Shown in pieces: positions 21,430 through 31,453 of a stretch of 64,000 nt of DNA. Below the pieces are notes generated by a model. The model did not search any database, had not been told where the DNA came from, and worked only from the letters and a program-made list of their open reading frames with translations. The DNA is from Pseudomonas tohonis. Lineage in GTDB: Bacteria > Pseudomonadota > Gammaproteobacteria > Pseudomonadales > Pseudomonadaceae. Each line of letters opens with the position of its first letter. The stretch's first letter is position 1. The position numbers were made by a program, and so were the translations under genes. Location of the stretch: the NCBI RefSeq assembly GCF_012767755.2, contig NZ_AP023189.1, positions 2,482,001 to 2,546,000 of the forward strand, written 5' to 3'.

Positions 21430-22800
21430 ATGTTGAAGAAATACTCGTTGCTGCTGGCCGCCATCGTGCTCGCCGGCGGTGCCACCGACGCCCTGGCCGC
21501 GGTCTCCGCCGAGCAGGCCGCCACGCTCAAGTCGACCCTCACCCCGCTGGGCGCGGAGCGGGCCGGCAACGCCGCCGGCACCATCCCCGCTTGGACCGGC
21601 GGCATCACCCAGGCGCCGGCAGGCTACAAGGGCTCGGGCCAGCACCACATCGACCCCTTCGCTGCCGACCAGCCGCTGTTCACCATCACCAAGGCCAACC
21701 TCGAGCAGTACAAGGCCAACCTCACCGACGGCGAGATCGCCCTGTTCAACGCCTACCCGGAAAGCTTCCAGATGCCGGTCTACCCGACCCGGCGCTCCGG
21801 CTCGGCGCCGCAGTGGGTCTACGACAACACCCTGAAGAACGCCACCACCGGCAAGCTGCTCAACGGCGGCAACGGGTTCGCCGACGCCTACGGCGGCATC
21901 CCGTTCCCCATCCCGCAGAACGGCCTGGAGGCGATCTGGAACCACATCACCCGTTATCGCGGCACCTACATCGTGCGGCGCTCGGCGGAGGCGGGGGTGC
22001 AGCGCAACGGCGCCTATTCCCTGGTCACCTCCGAGGACGAGGCGCTGTTCCGTTTCTACGACCCCAAGGGCAGCTACGCCGACCTGCAGAACACGCTGTT
22101 CTACTACATGACCTTCACCACCGCCCCGGCGCGCCTGGCCGGCAACGGTGCGCTGGTGCAGGAGATGCTCGACCAGGTCAAGGAGCCGCGCCAGGCCTGG
22201 GGCTACAACCCCGGCCAGCGCCGCGTGCGCCGCGCGCCGACCCTGGCCTACGACACGCCGATCGAGTCCACCGACGGCCTGCGCACCGCCGATGACACCG
22301 ACATGTACAACGGTGCGCCGGACCGCTACGACTGGACCCTGGTGGGCAAGAAGGAAATCTACATCCCCTACAACAACTACAAGCTCACTAGCCCGGAGGT
22401 GAAGTACAAGGACCTGCTGCTGCCCGGCCACGTCAACCCGAAATACACCCGCTACGAGCTGCACCGGGTGTGGGTGGTGGAAGGCAAGCTCAAGGCCGGG
22501 GCGCGGCACATCTACTCCAAGCGCACCCTGTACCTCGACGAGGACAGCTGGGGCGCCGCCGTGGTTGACCAGTACGACGGCCGCGGCGACCTGTGGCGCG
22601 TGTCCCTGGCCTACCTGAAGAACTTCTACGAGCTGCCCACCGTGTGGACCGCGCTGGACACCTTCCACGACCTGCAGGCGCGTCGCTATGGCGTGCAGTG
22701 GCTGGACAACGAAGAGGCGGGCACCGTGGACTTCAGCCAGCCATCCCCGGGCGACGCCGCCTTCAACCCCGCCGCGTTGAGGCGCAAGGCATCGCGCTGA
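21430..22800 (+). CDS. DUF1329 family periplasmic protein
   Basis: 456 residues. ATG 21430 lies nine bases after ACAGGGAG and opens a signal peptide (MLKKYSLLLAAIVLAGG...DALA). The mature protein has the DUF1329 look: LTPLGAERAGNAAGTIPAWTGG near the N-terminus, a central RTADDTDMYNGAPDRYDW, then SKRTLYLDEDSWGAAVVDQY, related to LolA/LppX-like half-barrels. It is 55 bases downstream of the DUF1302 gene and surely co-transcribed. No RND exporter or BNR-repeat gene, the usual companions, is present here. Confidence 0.9.
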   Translation: MLKKYSLLLAAIVLAGGATDALAAVSAEQAATLKSTLTPLGAERAGNAAGTIPAWTGGITQAPAGYKGSGQHHIDPFAADQPLFTITKANLEQYKANLTDGEIALFNAYPESFQMPVYPTRRSGSAPQWVYDNTLKNATTGKLLNGGNGFADAYGGIPFPIPQNGLEAIWNHITRYRGTYIVRRSAEAGVQRNGAYSLVTSEDEALFRFYDPKGSYADLQNTLFYYMTFTTAPARLAGNGALVQEMLDQVKEPRQAWGYNPGQRRVRRAPTLAYDTPIESTDGLRTADDTDMYNGAPDRYDWTLVGKKEIYIPYNNYKLTSPEVKYKDLLLPGHVNPKYTRYELHRVWVVEGKLKAGARHIYSKRTLYLDEDSWGAAVVDQYDGRGDLWRVSLAYLKNFYELPTVWTALDTFHDLQARRYGVQWLDNEEAGTVDFSQPSPGDAAFNPAALRRKASR

Positions 22801-22814
22801 GGGCTGTTCGAGTG

Positions 22815-22891
22815 GCCCCCCGCGTTCGCGAGGGTGACGGGGTGTGCGGAGGTAGTCGACTGCACCGTCATCCCCGCGAACGCGGGGACCC
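22815..22891. repeat. inverted pair of CCCCGCGTTCGCGGGG elements (family D)
   Basis: The left arm (22815-22840, core CCCCGCGTTCGCGAGGGTGA) and the right arm (22865-22891, core TCATCCCCGCGAACGCGGGG) are imperfect reverse complements around a 24-base centre. A related single copy lies at 50420-50444. The element sits between the DUF1329 gene and the response regulator and could act as a transcription-limiting hairpin. Confidence 0.6.
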
Positions 22892-22987
22892 ACTAAACGC
22901 AGCTTTTTAGTGGACCAGCAGGGCTGCTCGCCGCAGCGGCGCCGCGCTATATTCCCCGCGTTCGCATTGACGATGAGCGAGGGACCC

Positions 22988-23707
22988 ATGGCCGGGCAGG
23001 TCAAGATTCTGGTGGTGGACGACGATTCCGAGGTACGCGAGTTGCTGCAGGACTACCTGGGCGGCCATGGCTACCAGGTGGAGCCCGCCTGCGACAGCAC
23101 CGGCATGCGCGCGGCCCTGGCCGCCGGCCTGCCGGACCTGGTGCTGCTCGACGTCGGCCTGCCGGGCGAGGACGGGCTGAGCCTGGCGCGCTACCTGCGT
23201 GAGCACCACGACCTGCCGGTGATCATGGTCTCCGGCGCCGGCAGCCCGGTGGATCGCACCATCGGCCTGGAGGTGGGCGCGGATGACTACGTGGCCAAGC
23301 CCTTCGACCCGCGCGAGCTGCTGGCGCGGGTCAAGACGGTGTTGCGCCGTTACCAGCGCGTGCCCAGCGCCGTTGCCGTGGAGGCGCCCGCCGAGGCCGG
23401 CAACTGCCTGCAGCTGGGGGCCTGCCGCCTGGACCTGGACCGCCACCAGCTGTTCGATGCCAGCGGTGCGGAAATCCCCCTCACGGCCATGGAGTTCGAC
23501 CTGCTCCAGGCCTTCGCCCAGCGCCCCAACCGGCCCCTGTCCCGCGACCAGTTGCTCAACCTCACGCAGAACCGCGACTGGAACCCCTTCGACCGTTCCA
23601 TCGACATCCGCATCGCCCGCCTGCGCCGCAAGCTGGAGACCGACCCCGACAAGCCCCAGGTGATCCGCACCCTGCGCGGGGTGGGCTACATGTTCGTGCC
23701 GGGCTGA
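22988..23707 (+). CDS. OmpR/PhoB-family response regulator
   Basis: 239-residue regulator: receiver with VVDDDSEV, phospho-acceptor Asp55 in LLDVGLPGEDG, the switch Lys in DYVAKPFDPREL, and a winged-helix output (LTAMEFDLLQAFAQRPNRPL, DRSIDIRIARLRRKLE, IRTLRGVGYMF). ATG 22988 is chosen; ATG 22973 in frame would add MSEGP. The next gene, 129 bases on, is a soluble hybrid kinase and the likely partner. The DUF1302/DUF1329 operon upstream is a possible target, but no direct evidence is visible. Confidence 0.93.
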   Translation: MAGQVKILVVDDDSEVRELLQDYLGGHGYQVEPACDSTGMRAALAAGLPDLVLLDVGLPGEDGLSLARYLREHHDLPVIMVSGAGSPVDRTIGLEVGADDYVAKPFDPRELLARVKTVLRRYQRVPSAVAVEAPAEAGNCLQLGACRLDLDRHQLFDASGAEIPLTAMEFDLLQAFAQRPNRPLSRDQLLNLTQNRDWNPFDRSIDIRIARLRRKLETDPDKPQVIRTLRGVGYMFVPG

Positions 23708-23836
23708 TCGCCGCCCCATCCTACGGACGGCCCGGGTGCCTTTGTTTCAATTGTTTCAACGGCGTTGTACCCCCTCAAAAGGCGGGGGCCGGCTCTCTAT
23801 ACTCCAGCCATCACCCAGGCTCGTGGAGGCCTTCCG

Positions 23837-26662
23837 ATGAGCCAGACGGCACCCCGCCCGCTGTTCGATGGCGCCGCCGAGCACCAGCTGCGCCAGATCG
23901 TCGACAACAGCAGCGCGGTCATCTACGTGAAGGACCTGGATGGCCGGCTGCGCCTGGTCAACCGTGCCTTCGAGCAGCTGTTCCGGGTGCGCGCCGAGGA
24001 GGTCATCGGCCACACCGACCACGAGTACTTCCCGAAGGAGCTGGCCGATGTGCTGCGGGCCAACGACCTGCAGGTGGTGGAGCAGGGCCGCGAGCAGGAG
24101 TTCGAGGAGCGGCTGCCGTTCAACGGTGTGGTGCGCACCTACCTCTCCAGCAAGTTTCCACTGTTCGACGGCGAGGGCCGGGTCACCGCCGTGTGCGGCA
24201 TCTCCACCGACATCAGCTCGCGCAAGAGCGTGGAGGAGGTGCTGCGCTACGTCGCCCTGGGCATCTCGGCGGCCACCGGCAACGAGGTGTTCGAGGCCAT
24301 CGCCCGCTACATGGTGCGTTCGCTGCACGCCGACTTCGCCTACGTCAGCCGCATCAGCGACGAGGGCCCGCACAAGCTCACCACCCTGGCCATGTACTAC
24401 TCCGGCAAGCTGCGCCCCAACTCCACCTATGCGCTGGAGGGCACGGCCTGCAGCCACGTGCTGGGCAAGGCCTTCCACTTCGTCGGCAGCAACCTGCTGG
24501 AGTGCTACCCCGGGGATGCGGTGTTCCGCGCCTATGGGGTCGACAGCTACGCCGGCTACCCGCTGTTCGCCAGCGACGGGCGCCCGCTGGGGCTGATCGC
24601 CGCCGGGCGGATGGGGCCGATGAAGGAGCGCGAGCGGGCCGAGTCGGTGCTGCGCATCTTCTCCGTGCGCGCGGCGGCGGAGATCGAGCGGCTGGAGGCC
24701 GAGGCGAGCTACCGGGCGATCTTCGCCGGCTCCGAGGACGCCATCCTGGTGCTGGACATCGACAGCGGCGCGCTGGTGGATGCCAACCCGAGGGCCTGTT
24801 CGACCGTCGGCTACAGCTACGAGGAGATGCTGGGGCTGGACATGGACGCCTTCAGCGCCGGCTACGAGCCCTATACCGCCAGGCAGGCGGCGGGCTTCCT
24901 CGCACGGGCGGCGGCCGGCGAGCCGCAACGCTTCGAGTGGCACCGGCGCAACCGCGACGGCAGCCTGCACTGGGACGATATCTCGCTCAAGCGCGTGACC
25001 CTGTCCGGTGTCGACCGCATCCTGGTGTTCTGCCGCGAGATCACCCAGCGCAAGGAGGCCGAGCAGGCCCTGCGCGCCAGCGAACTGCAGCACCGCGCCA
25101 TCGCCGACACGGCGCTGGACTGCTTCATCGGCATGGACCGCGCCGGGCGCATCCTGGCGTTCAACCCCGCGGCCGAGCGCTGCTTCGGCATCGCCCGCGA
25201 CGATGCCCTGGGGCAGTGGCTGCTGAAGCTGATCATTCCCGAGCGCTTCCACGAGGTGTATGAGCGTGCCTTCGAGAGCTACGCCCAGACCGGCACCGGG
25301 GATTTCCTCGGCAAGCGCATGGAAGTGGTCGCCCAACGGGCCTCCGGCGAGGAGTTCCCCGCCGAGCTGGCGCTGACCCAGGTGAGCGGGGACGAGGGGC
25401 CGCGCTACATCTGCTACCTGCGCGACATCACCGAGCGGCGCCAGGCCGAAGAGGAGAAGGCACGCCTGGAGCAGCAGCTGCGCCAGGCCCAGCGCATGGA
25501 GGCCATCGGGCACCTCACCGGCGGCATCGCCCACGATTTCAACAACCTGCTGACCAGCATGCTGGGCTACACGGTGATGGCCCAGGAGCATGCCGAGTCC
25601 CTGCATGACGAGCGCCTGGGCAAGTACCTGACGCGGGTGCAGCGCTCGGCGGAGAAGGCCCGCGACCTGATCCAGCAGATGCTCACCTTCAGCCGTGGCA
25701 GCCGGGGCACGCCGCAGGTGGTGGCGCTGGACCTGCTGCTGGGCAACTTCATCCGCCTGGTGGATTCCACGCTGCCGGCCACGGTGGAGGTGGAGACGCG
25801 CCTGGCCCATGACCTGCCGCCGGTGCTGGCCGACCCGGTGCAGCTGGAGCAGGTGCTGATGAACCTGTGCATCAACGCCCGCGACGCCATGAGCGGGGTC
25901 GGCCGCTTGCGCGTGGGGCTGGAGCCGGCGCGCTTGCAGGCCGGCGTCTGCGCCTCGTGCCAGCAGCGCATCGACGGGCAGTTCGTCGCCCTGACCGTCA
26001 GCGACAGCGGCCCGGGCATCGACGCGGCGTTGCGGACGCAGATCTTCGAACCGTTCTTTTCCACCAAGGCCAGCGGGCAGGGCAGCGGCATGGGCCTGTC
26101 GATGGTGCACGGCATCGTCCACGAGTACGGCGGCCACATCCAGCTGGACAGCTCGCCGGGGGAGGGCGCTACCTTCCGCATCCTGATCCCGGCCCACGAC
26201 CAGGCGCCGCTGGCCGCACCGGCGGCGGGGCCCGTGTGCGAGGCGCTGCCGCCACGCTCGGCCCTGCGCGGGCGGGTGGCGGTGGTGGACGACGACCCCG
26301 TCGTCAGTGAGTTCATGGGCGAGTTGCTGGCCAACTGGGGGCTCGCCGCGCAACTGTTCGGCGACCCGGAGGAGGCCAGCCGGCAGCTGTGCGCCGATGC
26401 CTACGCCTGGGATCTGGTCATCCTCGACCAGAGCATGCCGCGCCTCACCGGCCTGCAACTGGCGCGGCGCCTGCTGGCGGCGCGGGCGGACCTGCCCATC
26501 GTGCTCTACACCGGTTTCAGCGACAGCCTGGTGGAGGCCGAGGTGCAGGCACAGGGCATCAAGGCGCTGCTGACCAAGCCGCTGGACCAGGGGCGCCTGC
26601 ATCGTCTGTTGCGCAACTGGCTGCCAGGTGCCGGCGACGGATACCAGACTGAAACAAACTGA
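23837..26662 (+). CDS. soluble PAS-GAF-PAS-PAS hybrid histidine kinase
   Basis: 941 residues, no transmembrane helix. Order: PAS (about 12-135), GAF (about 140-300, [20 protein letters not shown]), two PAS domains (about 305-425 and 430-550), a dimerisation domain with His566 in [13 protein letters not shown], HATPase ([29 protein letters not shown]), and a receiver with Asp864 ([12 protein letters not shown]). No Hpt domain is present. The final receiver may act as a phosphate sink, or an outside Hpt may be needed to reach the upstream OmpR-type regulator. Intracellular redox or metabolite sensing is likely from PAS/GAF content; the ligand is unknown. Confidence 0.93.
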   Translation: MSQTAPRPLFDGAAEHQLRQIVDNSSAVIYVKDLDGRLRLVNRAFEQLFRVRAEEVIGHTDHEYFPKELADVLRANDLQVVEQGREQEFEERLPFNGVVRTYLSSKFPLFDGEGRVTAVCGISTDISSRKSVEEVLRYVALGISAATGNEVFEAIARYMVRSLHADFAYVSRISDEGPHKLTTLAMYYSGKLRPNSTYALEGTACSHVLGKAFHFVGSNLLECYPGDAVFRAYGVDSYAGYPLFASDGRPLGLIAAGRMGPMKERERAESVLRIFSVRAAAEIERLEAEASYRAIFAGSEDAILVLDIDSGALVDANPRACSTVGYSYEEMLGLDMDAFSAGYEPYTARQAAGFLARAAAGEPQRFEWHRRNRDGSLHWDDISLKRVTLSGVDRILVFCREITQRKEAEQALRASELQHRAIADTALDCFIGMDRAGRILAFNPAAERCFGIARDDALGQWLLKLIIPERFHEVYERAFESYAQTGTGDFLGKRMEVVAQRASGEEFPAELALTQVSGDEGPRYICYLRDITERRQAEEEKARLEQQLRQAQRMEAIGHLTGGIAHDFNNLLTSMLGYTVMAQEHAESLHDERLGKYLTRVQRSAEKARDLIQQMLTFSRGSRGTPQVVALDLLLGNFIRLVDSTLPATVEVETRLAHDLPPVLADPVQLEQVLMNLCINARDAMSGVGRLRVGLEPARLQAGVCASCQQRIDGQFVALTVSDSGPGIDAALRTQIFEPFFSTKASGQGSGMGLSMVHGIVHEYGGHIQLDSSPGEGATFRILIPAHDQAPLAAPAAGPVCEALPPRSALRGRVAVVDDDPVVSEFMGELLANWGLAAQLFGDPEEASRQLCADAYAWDLVILDQSMPRLTGLQLARRLLAARADLPIVLYTGFSDSLVEAEVQAQGIKALLTKPLDQGRLHRLLRNWLPGAGDGYQTETN

Positions 26663-26753
26663 GCGGTCGCTGCCATCGGGCAGATACAGGCGCGGGGCAA
26701 TCTGGCCCTGACTGCAGAGCCCTGCAGTTCCAGACCCCCGGCAGGACCGCATC

Positions 26754-27485
26754 ATGAACAGCACACTCGGACGTACCGCGTCTTTCACCTTCGGCGTTAT
26801 CAGCTACCTGGTCTTTCTCGCCGCGTTCATCCTTTCCATCGCCTTCGTGGCCAATCTTCCCTGGGCGCCGGCCCGTCTCGACGGCGAGCCGTTGCTGCCG
26901 CTGGGCTGGGCGCTGGCCATCGACGCTGCGCTGCTCGTCGCTGCGAGCCTGGTGTACCGGGTGAGCCGTGGCGCCGCCCAGAGCGCGCGGGTGCTGCTGG
27001 GCAGCCTCGCGACGCTGGCGTTGCTGGCGCTGTGGCAGCCGCTGGGCGGCGAGCTGTGGCGGGTCGAAGGGCCGGCGCTGCGCCAGGTGCTGGCGGCGGC
27101 CTTCGGCCTGGGCGGGGCGTTGCTGCTCTACGCGGTGCTGCTCGGTGACCAGTTGGCGGCGGGCGGCCTGCATGCCGCTGCACGGCGCCTGTTCGGCCTG
27201 GCCGAGGAGGGGCGCGAGGAGGCCGGCGAGGAGTGGCGCCGCCAGCGCCGCGATGCATCGAGCCTGGGTGTGCTGCTGCTGGCCTGGGCCACGCCGGAAC
27301 CGAGTGCCGTTCACCTGGCGCTGGCGCTGCTGGCGAGCCTGGCGGTCTACCTGGCCTGGCGCCGTCCGCTCGCCGGGCTGCCGGTGGAGGGCCGCATCGA
27401 GCCGCAGGCCGTCCGCTCGCAGCGCCTGCTGCTGGTGGCTTCGCGCAAGGCGGGGACGCCGGTCGACCCGGTGCGTGCGGCCTGA
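26754..27485 (+). CDS. NnrU/MddA-like membrane protein lacking the conserved catalytic motifs
   Basis: 243 residues, five or six membrane helices. The N-terminus (FGVISYLVFLAAFILSIAFV), a central LWQPLGGELWRVEGPALRQV and a late LGVLLLAWATPEPSAVHLAL align by eye with methanethiol S-methyltransferase (MddA)/NnrU proteins. The family's QHSxMARP motif, the NHFDLFGLRQ motif and the HPxxLGF histidine are replaced (ASLVYRVS, GDQLAAGGLH, SSLGV), and the C-terminal ERDL is absent. The fold is probably kept while methyl transfer is probably lost. It stands alone between the kinase gene and a chemoreceptor gene. The family assignment is pattern recognition and needs a profile search. Confidence 0.6.
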   Translation: MNSTLGRTASFTFGVISYLVFLAAFILSIAFVANLPWAPARLDGEPLLPLGWALAIDAALLVAASLVYRVSRGAAQSARVLLGSLATLALLALWQPLGGELWRVEGPALRQVLAAAFGLGGALLLYAVLLGDQLAAGGLHAAARRLFGLAEEGREEAGEEWRRQRRDASSLGVLLLAWATPEPSAVHLALALLASLAVYLAWRRPLAGLPVEGRIEPQAVRSQRLLLVASRKAGTPVDPVRAA

Positions 27486-27528
27486 GGAACGGTCGGATCG
27501 CCTCCAGCGGGGTTACCGGGACCATTCG

Positions 27529-27568
27529 GGGTGGGCTGGGTGGTTTCGCTGCGCTCTACCCACCCTAC
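27529..27568 (+). repeat. family C hairpin repeat (GGGTGGGCTGGGTGG)
   Basis: GGGTGGG and CCCACCC arms surround TTTCGCTGCGCTCTAC; the core is the reverse complement of the GAGCGCAGCGAAAC core at 3448-3473 and 45718-45749. Confidence 0.55.
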
Positions 27569-27660
27569 GGCAGGCGTTCATCCTGCTGGGTGCCCGATCG
27601 AACCGTCGCAGGCGCCCCGGGGATGTGGTTTCCCAGGCTCGAACGAAGGGCTGTGGAAAC

Positions 27661-27698
27661 GAAAGAACCCCATCGCCGCGAGGTGATGGGGTTCTTCG
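27661..27698 (-). terminator. terminator of the chemoreceptor gene (possibly bidirectional)
   Basis: Perfect 12-bp stem (27663-27674 with 27685-27696) and a 10-base loop; T-rich on both flanks (TTTCGTTT on the minus strand). It lies 50 bases past the stop of the minus-strand receptor gene. Confidence 0.85.
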
Positions 27699-27746
27699 TT
27701 TGCAGCCTGCCCTGCGCCTCCCTGGCGGCGGGCCATGCGGGTGCGA

Positions 27747-29372
27747 TCAGACGGTGAAGCGCGCCACCATGCCGTTGAGTTCGACGGCCAGGCGCGACAG
27801 TTCCTGGCTGGCGGCGGCGGTCTGGTTGGCGCCGGTGGCGGTCTGTACCGAGATGTCGCGGATATTCACCAGGTTGCGGTCCACTTCGCGGGCGACCTGG
27901 GCCTGTTCTTCGGCTGCGCTGGCGATGACCAGGGTGCGTTCGTTGATCTGGCCGACCTGCTCGGTGATTTCCACCAGGGCGCGGCCGGCGGCTTCGGCGA
28001 TCTCCAGCATCTGCCGGGCGCGCTGGTCGTTCTGGTTCATGGCGCCGACGGCTTCACCGGTGCCGCTCTGGATGCTGCCGATCATCTGTTCGATCTCGCG
28101 GGTGGATTCCTGGGTGCGGTGGGCGAGGGCGCGTACCTCGTCGGCGACCACGGCGAACCCACGGCCCTGCTCGCCGGCGCGGGCGGCCTCGATGGCGGCA
28201 TTGAGCGCCAGCAGGTTGGTCTGCTCGGCGATGGCGCGGATCACGTCCAGCACCTTGCTGATGCTTTGCGCGCGGTCGGCCAGCCCCCCGACCAGGGTGG
28301 AGGTGTGGGCGACTTCCTGGCTCATGCTGCGGATCGCCTGGACCGTCTGCTGCACACGGTCGCGGCCGGACTGGGCGGATTCCTCGGAGGCGCGCGAGGC
28401 GTCGGAGGTGGAGCTGGCGTTGCGCGCGACCTCTTCCACGGCGGCAGTCATTTCGTTGACGGCGGTGGCGGCCATCTCGATCTCGTCGTGCTGGCGGGTG
28501 AGGGAGCGGTTGCCTTCCTCGGTCACCGCGTTGAGCTCTTCGGCGGCGGAGGCCAGCTGGGTGGCCGAGTTGCCGATCTGCTGGATGGTGCCGCGCAGCT
28601 GTTGCTGCATGCGCTGCAGGGCGGTGAGCAGTTTCGCCGGCTCGTCGTTGCCGGCGGTGTCGATGCGCCCGGTGAGGTCGCCACTGGCGACCACGCCGGC
28701 TACCAGCACGGCTTCGCCCAGGGGGACGGTGATGCTGCGGGTGAGGGCCCAGGCGAGGGCGACGGTGACCAGCGCAGCGATCACCAGCACGCTGATGACG
28801 GCGGTGGTGGCGCTGGCGTAGTTCTCGTCCGCCTGGGCGTTGGCGGCGTCGGCGCCCTGGGTGTTGTAGTCGGAAAGTTCGTTGAGTGCCTTGAGGGTGG
28901 TGCGGTAGTTGTCCAGCAGCGGGCCCTGGATCAGTTCGGTGGCGGCCGCCTTCTCACCGCCCTTGGACATGGCGAGCAGCTTGTCGACCCCGGCGATGAA
29001 GCCTTGGCGCTCCTGGATGTAGCGGTCGAACAGCTGCTGGTCGCGGCCCGGGTCGATGCTGGCCTTGTAGGTGCTTTCGGCTTTTTCGAGCTGGGCGATG
29101 ATTTCGCGCATGCGCGTTTCGAGGAACTGCTGGGAGGACTGGTCCGTCGCCAGGACATGGCCGAGCTGCACCTGGCGAAGTTCGGTCAGGGACAGGTTGA
29201 TCTGGGCGATGGTGCGCACGCTGGGCAGCCAGCTCTGGCTGATCTCGGTGGAGGCGTCGTTGATCACCGACATGCGGTTGAGCGAGAACAGGCCGGTCAA
29301 CACCAGAAGCAAGGTGATGATGGCGAAGCCGAAAGCCGCGCGTGGCGCGATGGGGAACTGGCGCAGGAACAT
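27747..29372 (-). CDS. methyl-accepting chemotaxis protein, four-helix-bundle sensor
   Basis: 541-residue transmembrane chemoreceptor. TM1 is about residues 11-31 ([20 protein letters not shown]). The periplasmic 4HB_MCP domain covers about 32-188. TM2 is about 190-212, followed by HAMP ([20 protein letters not shown]). The signalling hairpin contains [20 protein letters not shown] and [20 protein letters not shown]. No C-terminal CheR-tethering pentapeptide is seen (ends VARFTV). In P. aeruginosa a receptor (PA1608) also lies next to fabB (from memory), so the linkage looks ancestral. Ligand unknown. Confidence 0.95.
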   Translation of the reverse strand: MFLRQFPIAPRAAFGFAIITLLLVLTGLFSLNRMSVINDASTEISQSWLPSVRTIAQINLSLTELRQVQLGHVLATDQSSQQFLETRMREIIAQLEKAESTYKASIDPGRDQQLFDRYIQERQGFIAGVDKLLAMSKGGEKAAATELIQGPLLDNYRTTLKALNELSDYNTQGADAANAQADENYASATTAVISVLVIAALVTVALAWALTRSITVPLGEAVLVAGVVASGDLTGRIDTAGNDEPAKLLTALQRMQQQLRGTIQQIGNSATQLASAAEELNAVTEEGNRSLTRQHDEIEMAATAVNEMTAAVEEVARNASSTSDASRASEESAQSGRDRVQQTVQAIRSMSQEVAHTSTLVGGLADRAQSISKVLDVIRAIAEQTNLLALNAAIEAARAGEQGRGFAVVADEVRALAHRTQESTREIEQMIGSIQSGTGEAVGAMNQNDQRARQMLEIAEAAGRALVEITEQVGQINERTLVIASAAEEQAQVAREVDRNLVNIRDISVQTATGANQTAAASQELSRLAVELNGMVARFTV

Positions 29373-29516
29373 GGGTCACTTCTCCGGGGGGGCTGCGGTA
29401 CGAACCAGGGAGGCTCGGAAAAAGTATAGGAAGCCCTGTGGGATACGCGTGAACTTCACCGCTGCGCTGGGCTTCGGAGCTTATGGAACGGAGGACTTTC
29501 CATGGTCCTGACGCAA

Positions 29517-29546
29517 CCATGCCCGTATCGGACGATACGGGCATGG
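29517..29546. terminator. perfect 14-bp palindrome downstream of fabB
   Basis: Arms 29517-29530 and 29533-29546 are exact reverse complements with a 2-base centre. It lies 32 bases past the fabB stop (minus strand) and 145 bases upstream of the chemoreceptor start. The T tract is poor, so it may be an attenuated terminator, an mRNA-stabilising hairpin or an operator. Confidence 0.45.
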
Positions 29547-29577
29547 TGGGTGTTGCGTTCGCCTGGCGGCGCGGGTG

Positions 29578-30795
29578 TCAGGCCGAGAAGCGCTTGAGCA
29601 CCAGGGTGGCGTTGGTGCCGCCGAAGCCGAAGCTGTTGGACATGATGGTGTCCAGCTTGGCGTTCTCGCGGGTCTCGCGCAGGATCGGCAGGTCGGCCAC
29701 TTCCGGGTCCAGCTCGTCGATGTTGGCGGAGCCGGCGATGAAGTTGCCTTCCATCATCAGCAGGCAGTAGATCGCCTCGTGCACGCCGGCGGCGCCCAGG
29801 CTGTGGCCCGACAGGCTCTTGGTGGAGCTGATGGCCGGGGCCTTGTCGCCGAACACTTCGCGCACGCCACGGATCTCGGCGACGTCGCCGACCGGGGTGG
29901 AGGTGCCGTGGGTGTTCAGGTAGTCGATCGGGGTGTCGACGGTGGACAGCGCCTGCTGCATGCAGCGGATCGCGCCTTCGCCGCTCGGAGCGACCATGTC
30001 GTAGCCATCGGAGGTGGCGCCGTAGCCGACGATTTCCGCGTAGATCTTGGCGCCGCGCGCGAGGGCGTGCTCCAGTTCCTCGACCACCACCATGCCGCCG
30101 CCACCGGCGATGACGAAGCCGTCACGCTTGGCGTCGTAGGCGCGGGAGGCCTTCTCGGGGGTGTCGTTGTACTGGGTGGAGAGGGCGCCCATGGCGTCGA
30201 ACAGGCAGCTCTGGCTCCAGTGTTCTTCTTCACCGCCGCCGGCGAAGACCACGTCCTGCTTGCCGAGCTGGATCTGCTCCATGGCCTGGCCGATGCAGTG
30301 GGCGCTGGTGGCGCAGGCGGAAGAGATGGAGAAGTTCACGCCCTTGATCTGGAAGGGGGTGGCCAGGCACGCGGATACGGTGCTGCCCATGGTGCGGGTC
30401 ACGCGGTATGGGCCGATGCGCTTGACGCCCTTCTCGCGCAGGGTGTCGATGGCTTCCATCTGGTTGACGGTGGAGGCGCCGCCGGAGCCTGCGATCAGGC
30501 CGGTGCGCGGGTTGGAGATCTGCTCGGGTTGCAGGCCCGAGTCCTTGATCGCCTGTTCCATCGCCAGGTAGGCGTAGGCGGCGGCGTCGCCCATGAAGCG
30601 GAAGATCTTGCGATCGATCAGCTCTTCGAGGTTCAGGTCGACCGAACCGGAAACGTGGCTGCGCAGGCCCATTTCGGCATAGGACGGGTTGTGGCGGATG
30701 CCGGCCCGGCCTGCACGCAGGTTGGCGGAAACGGTTTCCTTGTCATTGCCCAGGCAGGAAACGATGCCCAGGCCAGTGATCACGACACGACGCAT
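29578..30795 (-). CDS. fabB: 3-oxoacyl-ACP synthase I (FabB)
   Basis: Beta-ketoacyl-ACP synthase I, 405 aa, the condensing enzyme needed to elongate unsaturated acyl chains in the cytosol. Catalytic residues are clear: Cys161 in [12 protein letters not shown], one His in [11 protein letters not shown] and the second in [12 protein letters not shown]. The C-terminal [16 protein letters not shown] is diagnostic. It is the second gene of the fabAB operon, 11 bases after fabA. FabA and FabB act in succession in anaerobic unsaturated fatty acid synthesis. Confidence 0.98.
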   Translation of the reverse strand: MRRVVITGLGIVSCLGNDKETVSANLRAGRAGIRHNPSYAEMGLRSHVSGSVDLNLEELIDRKIFRFMGDAAAYAYLAMEQAIKDSGLQPEQISNPRTGLIAGSGGASTVNQMEAIDTLREKGVKRIGPYRVTRTMGSTVSACLATPFQIKGVNFSISSACATSAHCIGQAMEQIQLGKQDVVFAGGGEEEHWSQSCLFDAMGALSTQYNDTPEKASRAYDAKRDGFVIAGGGGMVVVEELEHALARGAKIYAEIVGYGATSDGYDMVAPSGEGAIRCMQQALSTVDTPIDYLNTHGTSTPVGDVAEIRGVREVFGDKAPAISSTKSLSGHSLGAAGVHEAIYCLLMMEGNFIAGSANIDELDPEVADLPILRETRENAKLDTIMSNSFGFGGTNATLVLKRFSA

Positions 30796-30806
30796 GCGGA
30801 TAACCC

Positions 30807-31322
30807 TTAAAAACTGTCAGTGGAAGTGAACAGGCCGACGCGGAGGCCTTCGGCGCTGTAGATCTCGCGGCCATCGACGCTGACGGTGCCATCGGCGATG
30901 CCGAGGATCAGCGAGCGGCTGATGGTGCGCTTGATCTGGATGTTGTAGGTGATCTTTTTCGCGGTGGGCAGGATCTGGCCGAAGAATTTCACTTCGCCCG
31001 AACCCAGGGCACGGCCACGGCCGGGGTTGCCCTGCCAGCCGAGGTAGAAGCCGACCAGTTGCCACATGGCATCCAGGCCCAGGCAGCCCGGCATCACCGG
31101 GTCGCCTTCGAAATGGCAGGCGAAGAACCACAGGTCCGGATTGATGTCGAGCTCGGCGACGATTTCGCCCTTGCCGTACTTACCGCCGGTTTCGCTGATA
31201 TGGACGATGCGATCGATCATCAACATGTTGGGGGCGGGCAGTTGCGCATTACCGGGGCCGAACAGCTCACCGCGACTGCAGCGCAGCAGGTCTTCCCGGG
31301 AATAGGCGTTTTGTTTGGTCAT
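30807..31322 (-). CDS. fabA: 3-hydroxydecanoyl-ACP dehydratase/isomerase (FabA)
   Basis: Bifunctional dehydratase-isomerase, 171 aa, making the cis-3-decenoyl-ACP branch point of unsaturated fatty acid synthesis. Catalytic His70 ([12 protein letters not shown]) and Asp84 (LGLDAMWQL) sit at the numbering known for the E. coli enzyme. Translation begins MTKQNAYS with GAGGAGCTCGC just upstream. It is first in fabAB; the region before it (31323-31460) would hold the promoter and any DesT/FabR-type operator. Confidence 0.98.
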   Translation of the reverse strand: MTKQNAYSREDLLRCSRGELFGPGNAQLPAPNMLMIDRIVHISETGGKYGKGEIVAELDINPDLWFFACHFEGDPVMPGCLGLDAMWQLVGFYLGWQGNPGRGRALGSGEVKFFGQILPTAKKITYNIQIKRTISRSLILGIADGTVSVDGREIYSAEGLRVGLFTSTDSF

Positions 31323-31435
31323 GCGAGCTCCTCAATGGTCCCCGTGCAGGGCTTGGCATTTCGTCCACACTGCCGCGCGCACAGGCGTCGAATCAGCAGA
31401 CTAGTCATAGACTGTTGCGTTGCGGTGAAAGTCAC

Positions 31436-31453
31436 AGAGTACAGTCGTTCACT
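31436..31453 (-). promoter_or_regulatory. possible DesT/FabR-type operator upstream of fabA
   Basis: On the minus strand this reads AGTGAACGACTGTACTCT. As I recall it, the Pseudomonas DesT palindrome begins AGTGAACG, and the first half here matches fully while the second half is partial. DesT is known to repress fabAB in P. aeruginosa. The site is about 115 bases upstream of the fabA start, so the placement is plausible but the match is imperfect. Confidence 0.28.

Noticed and set aside
23756..26788. Antisense frame of about 1000 codons across the PAS-GAF kinase
   Set aside because: Histidine/Arg/Ala-rich shadow translation with no motifs; the sense strand encodes the kinase with every expected motif.
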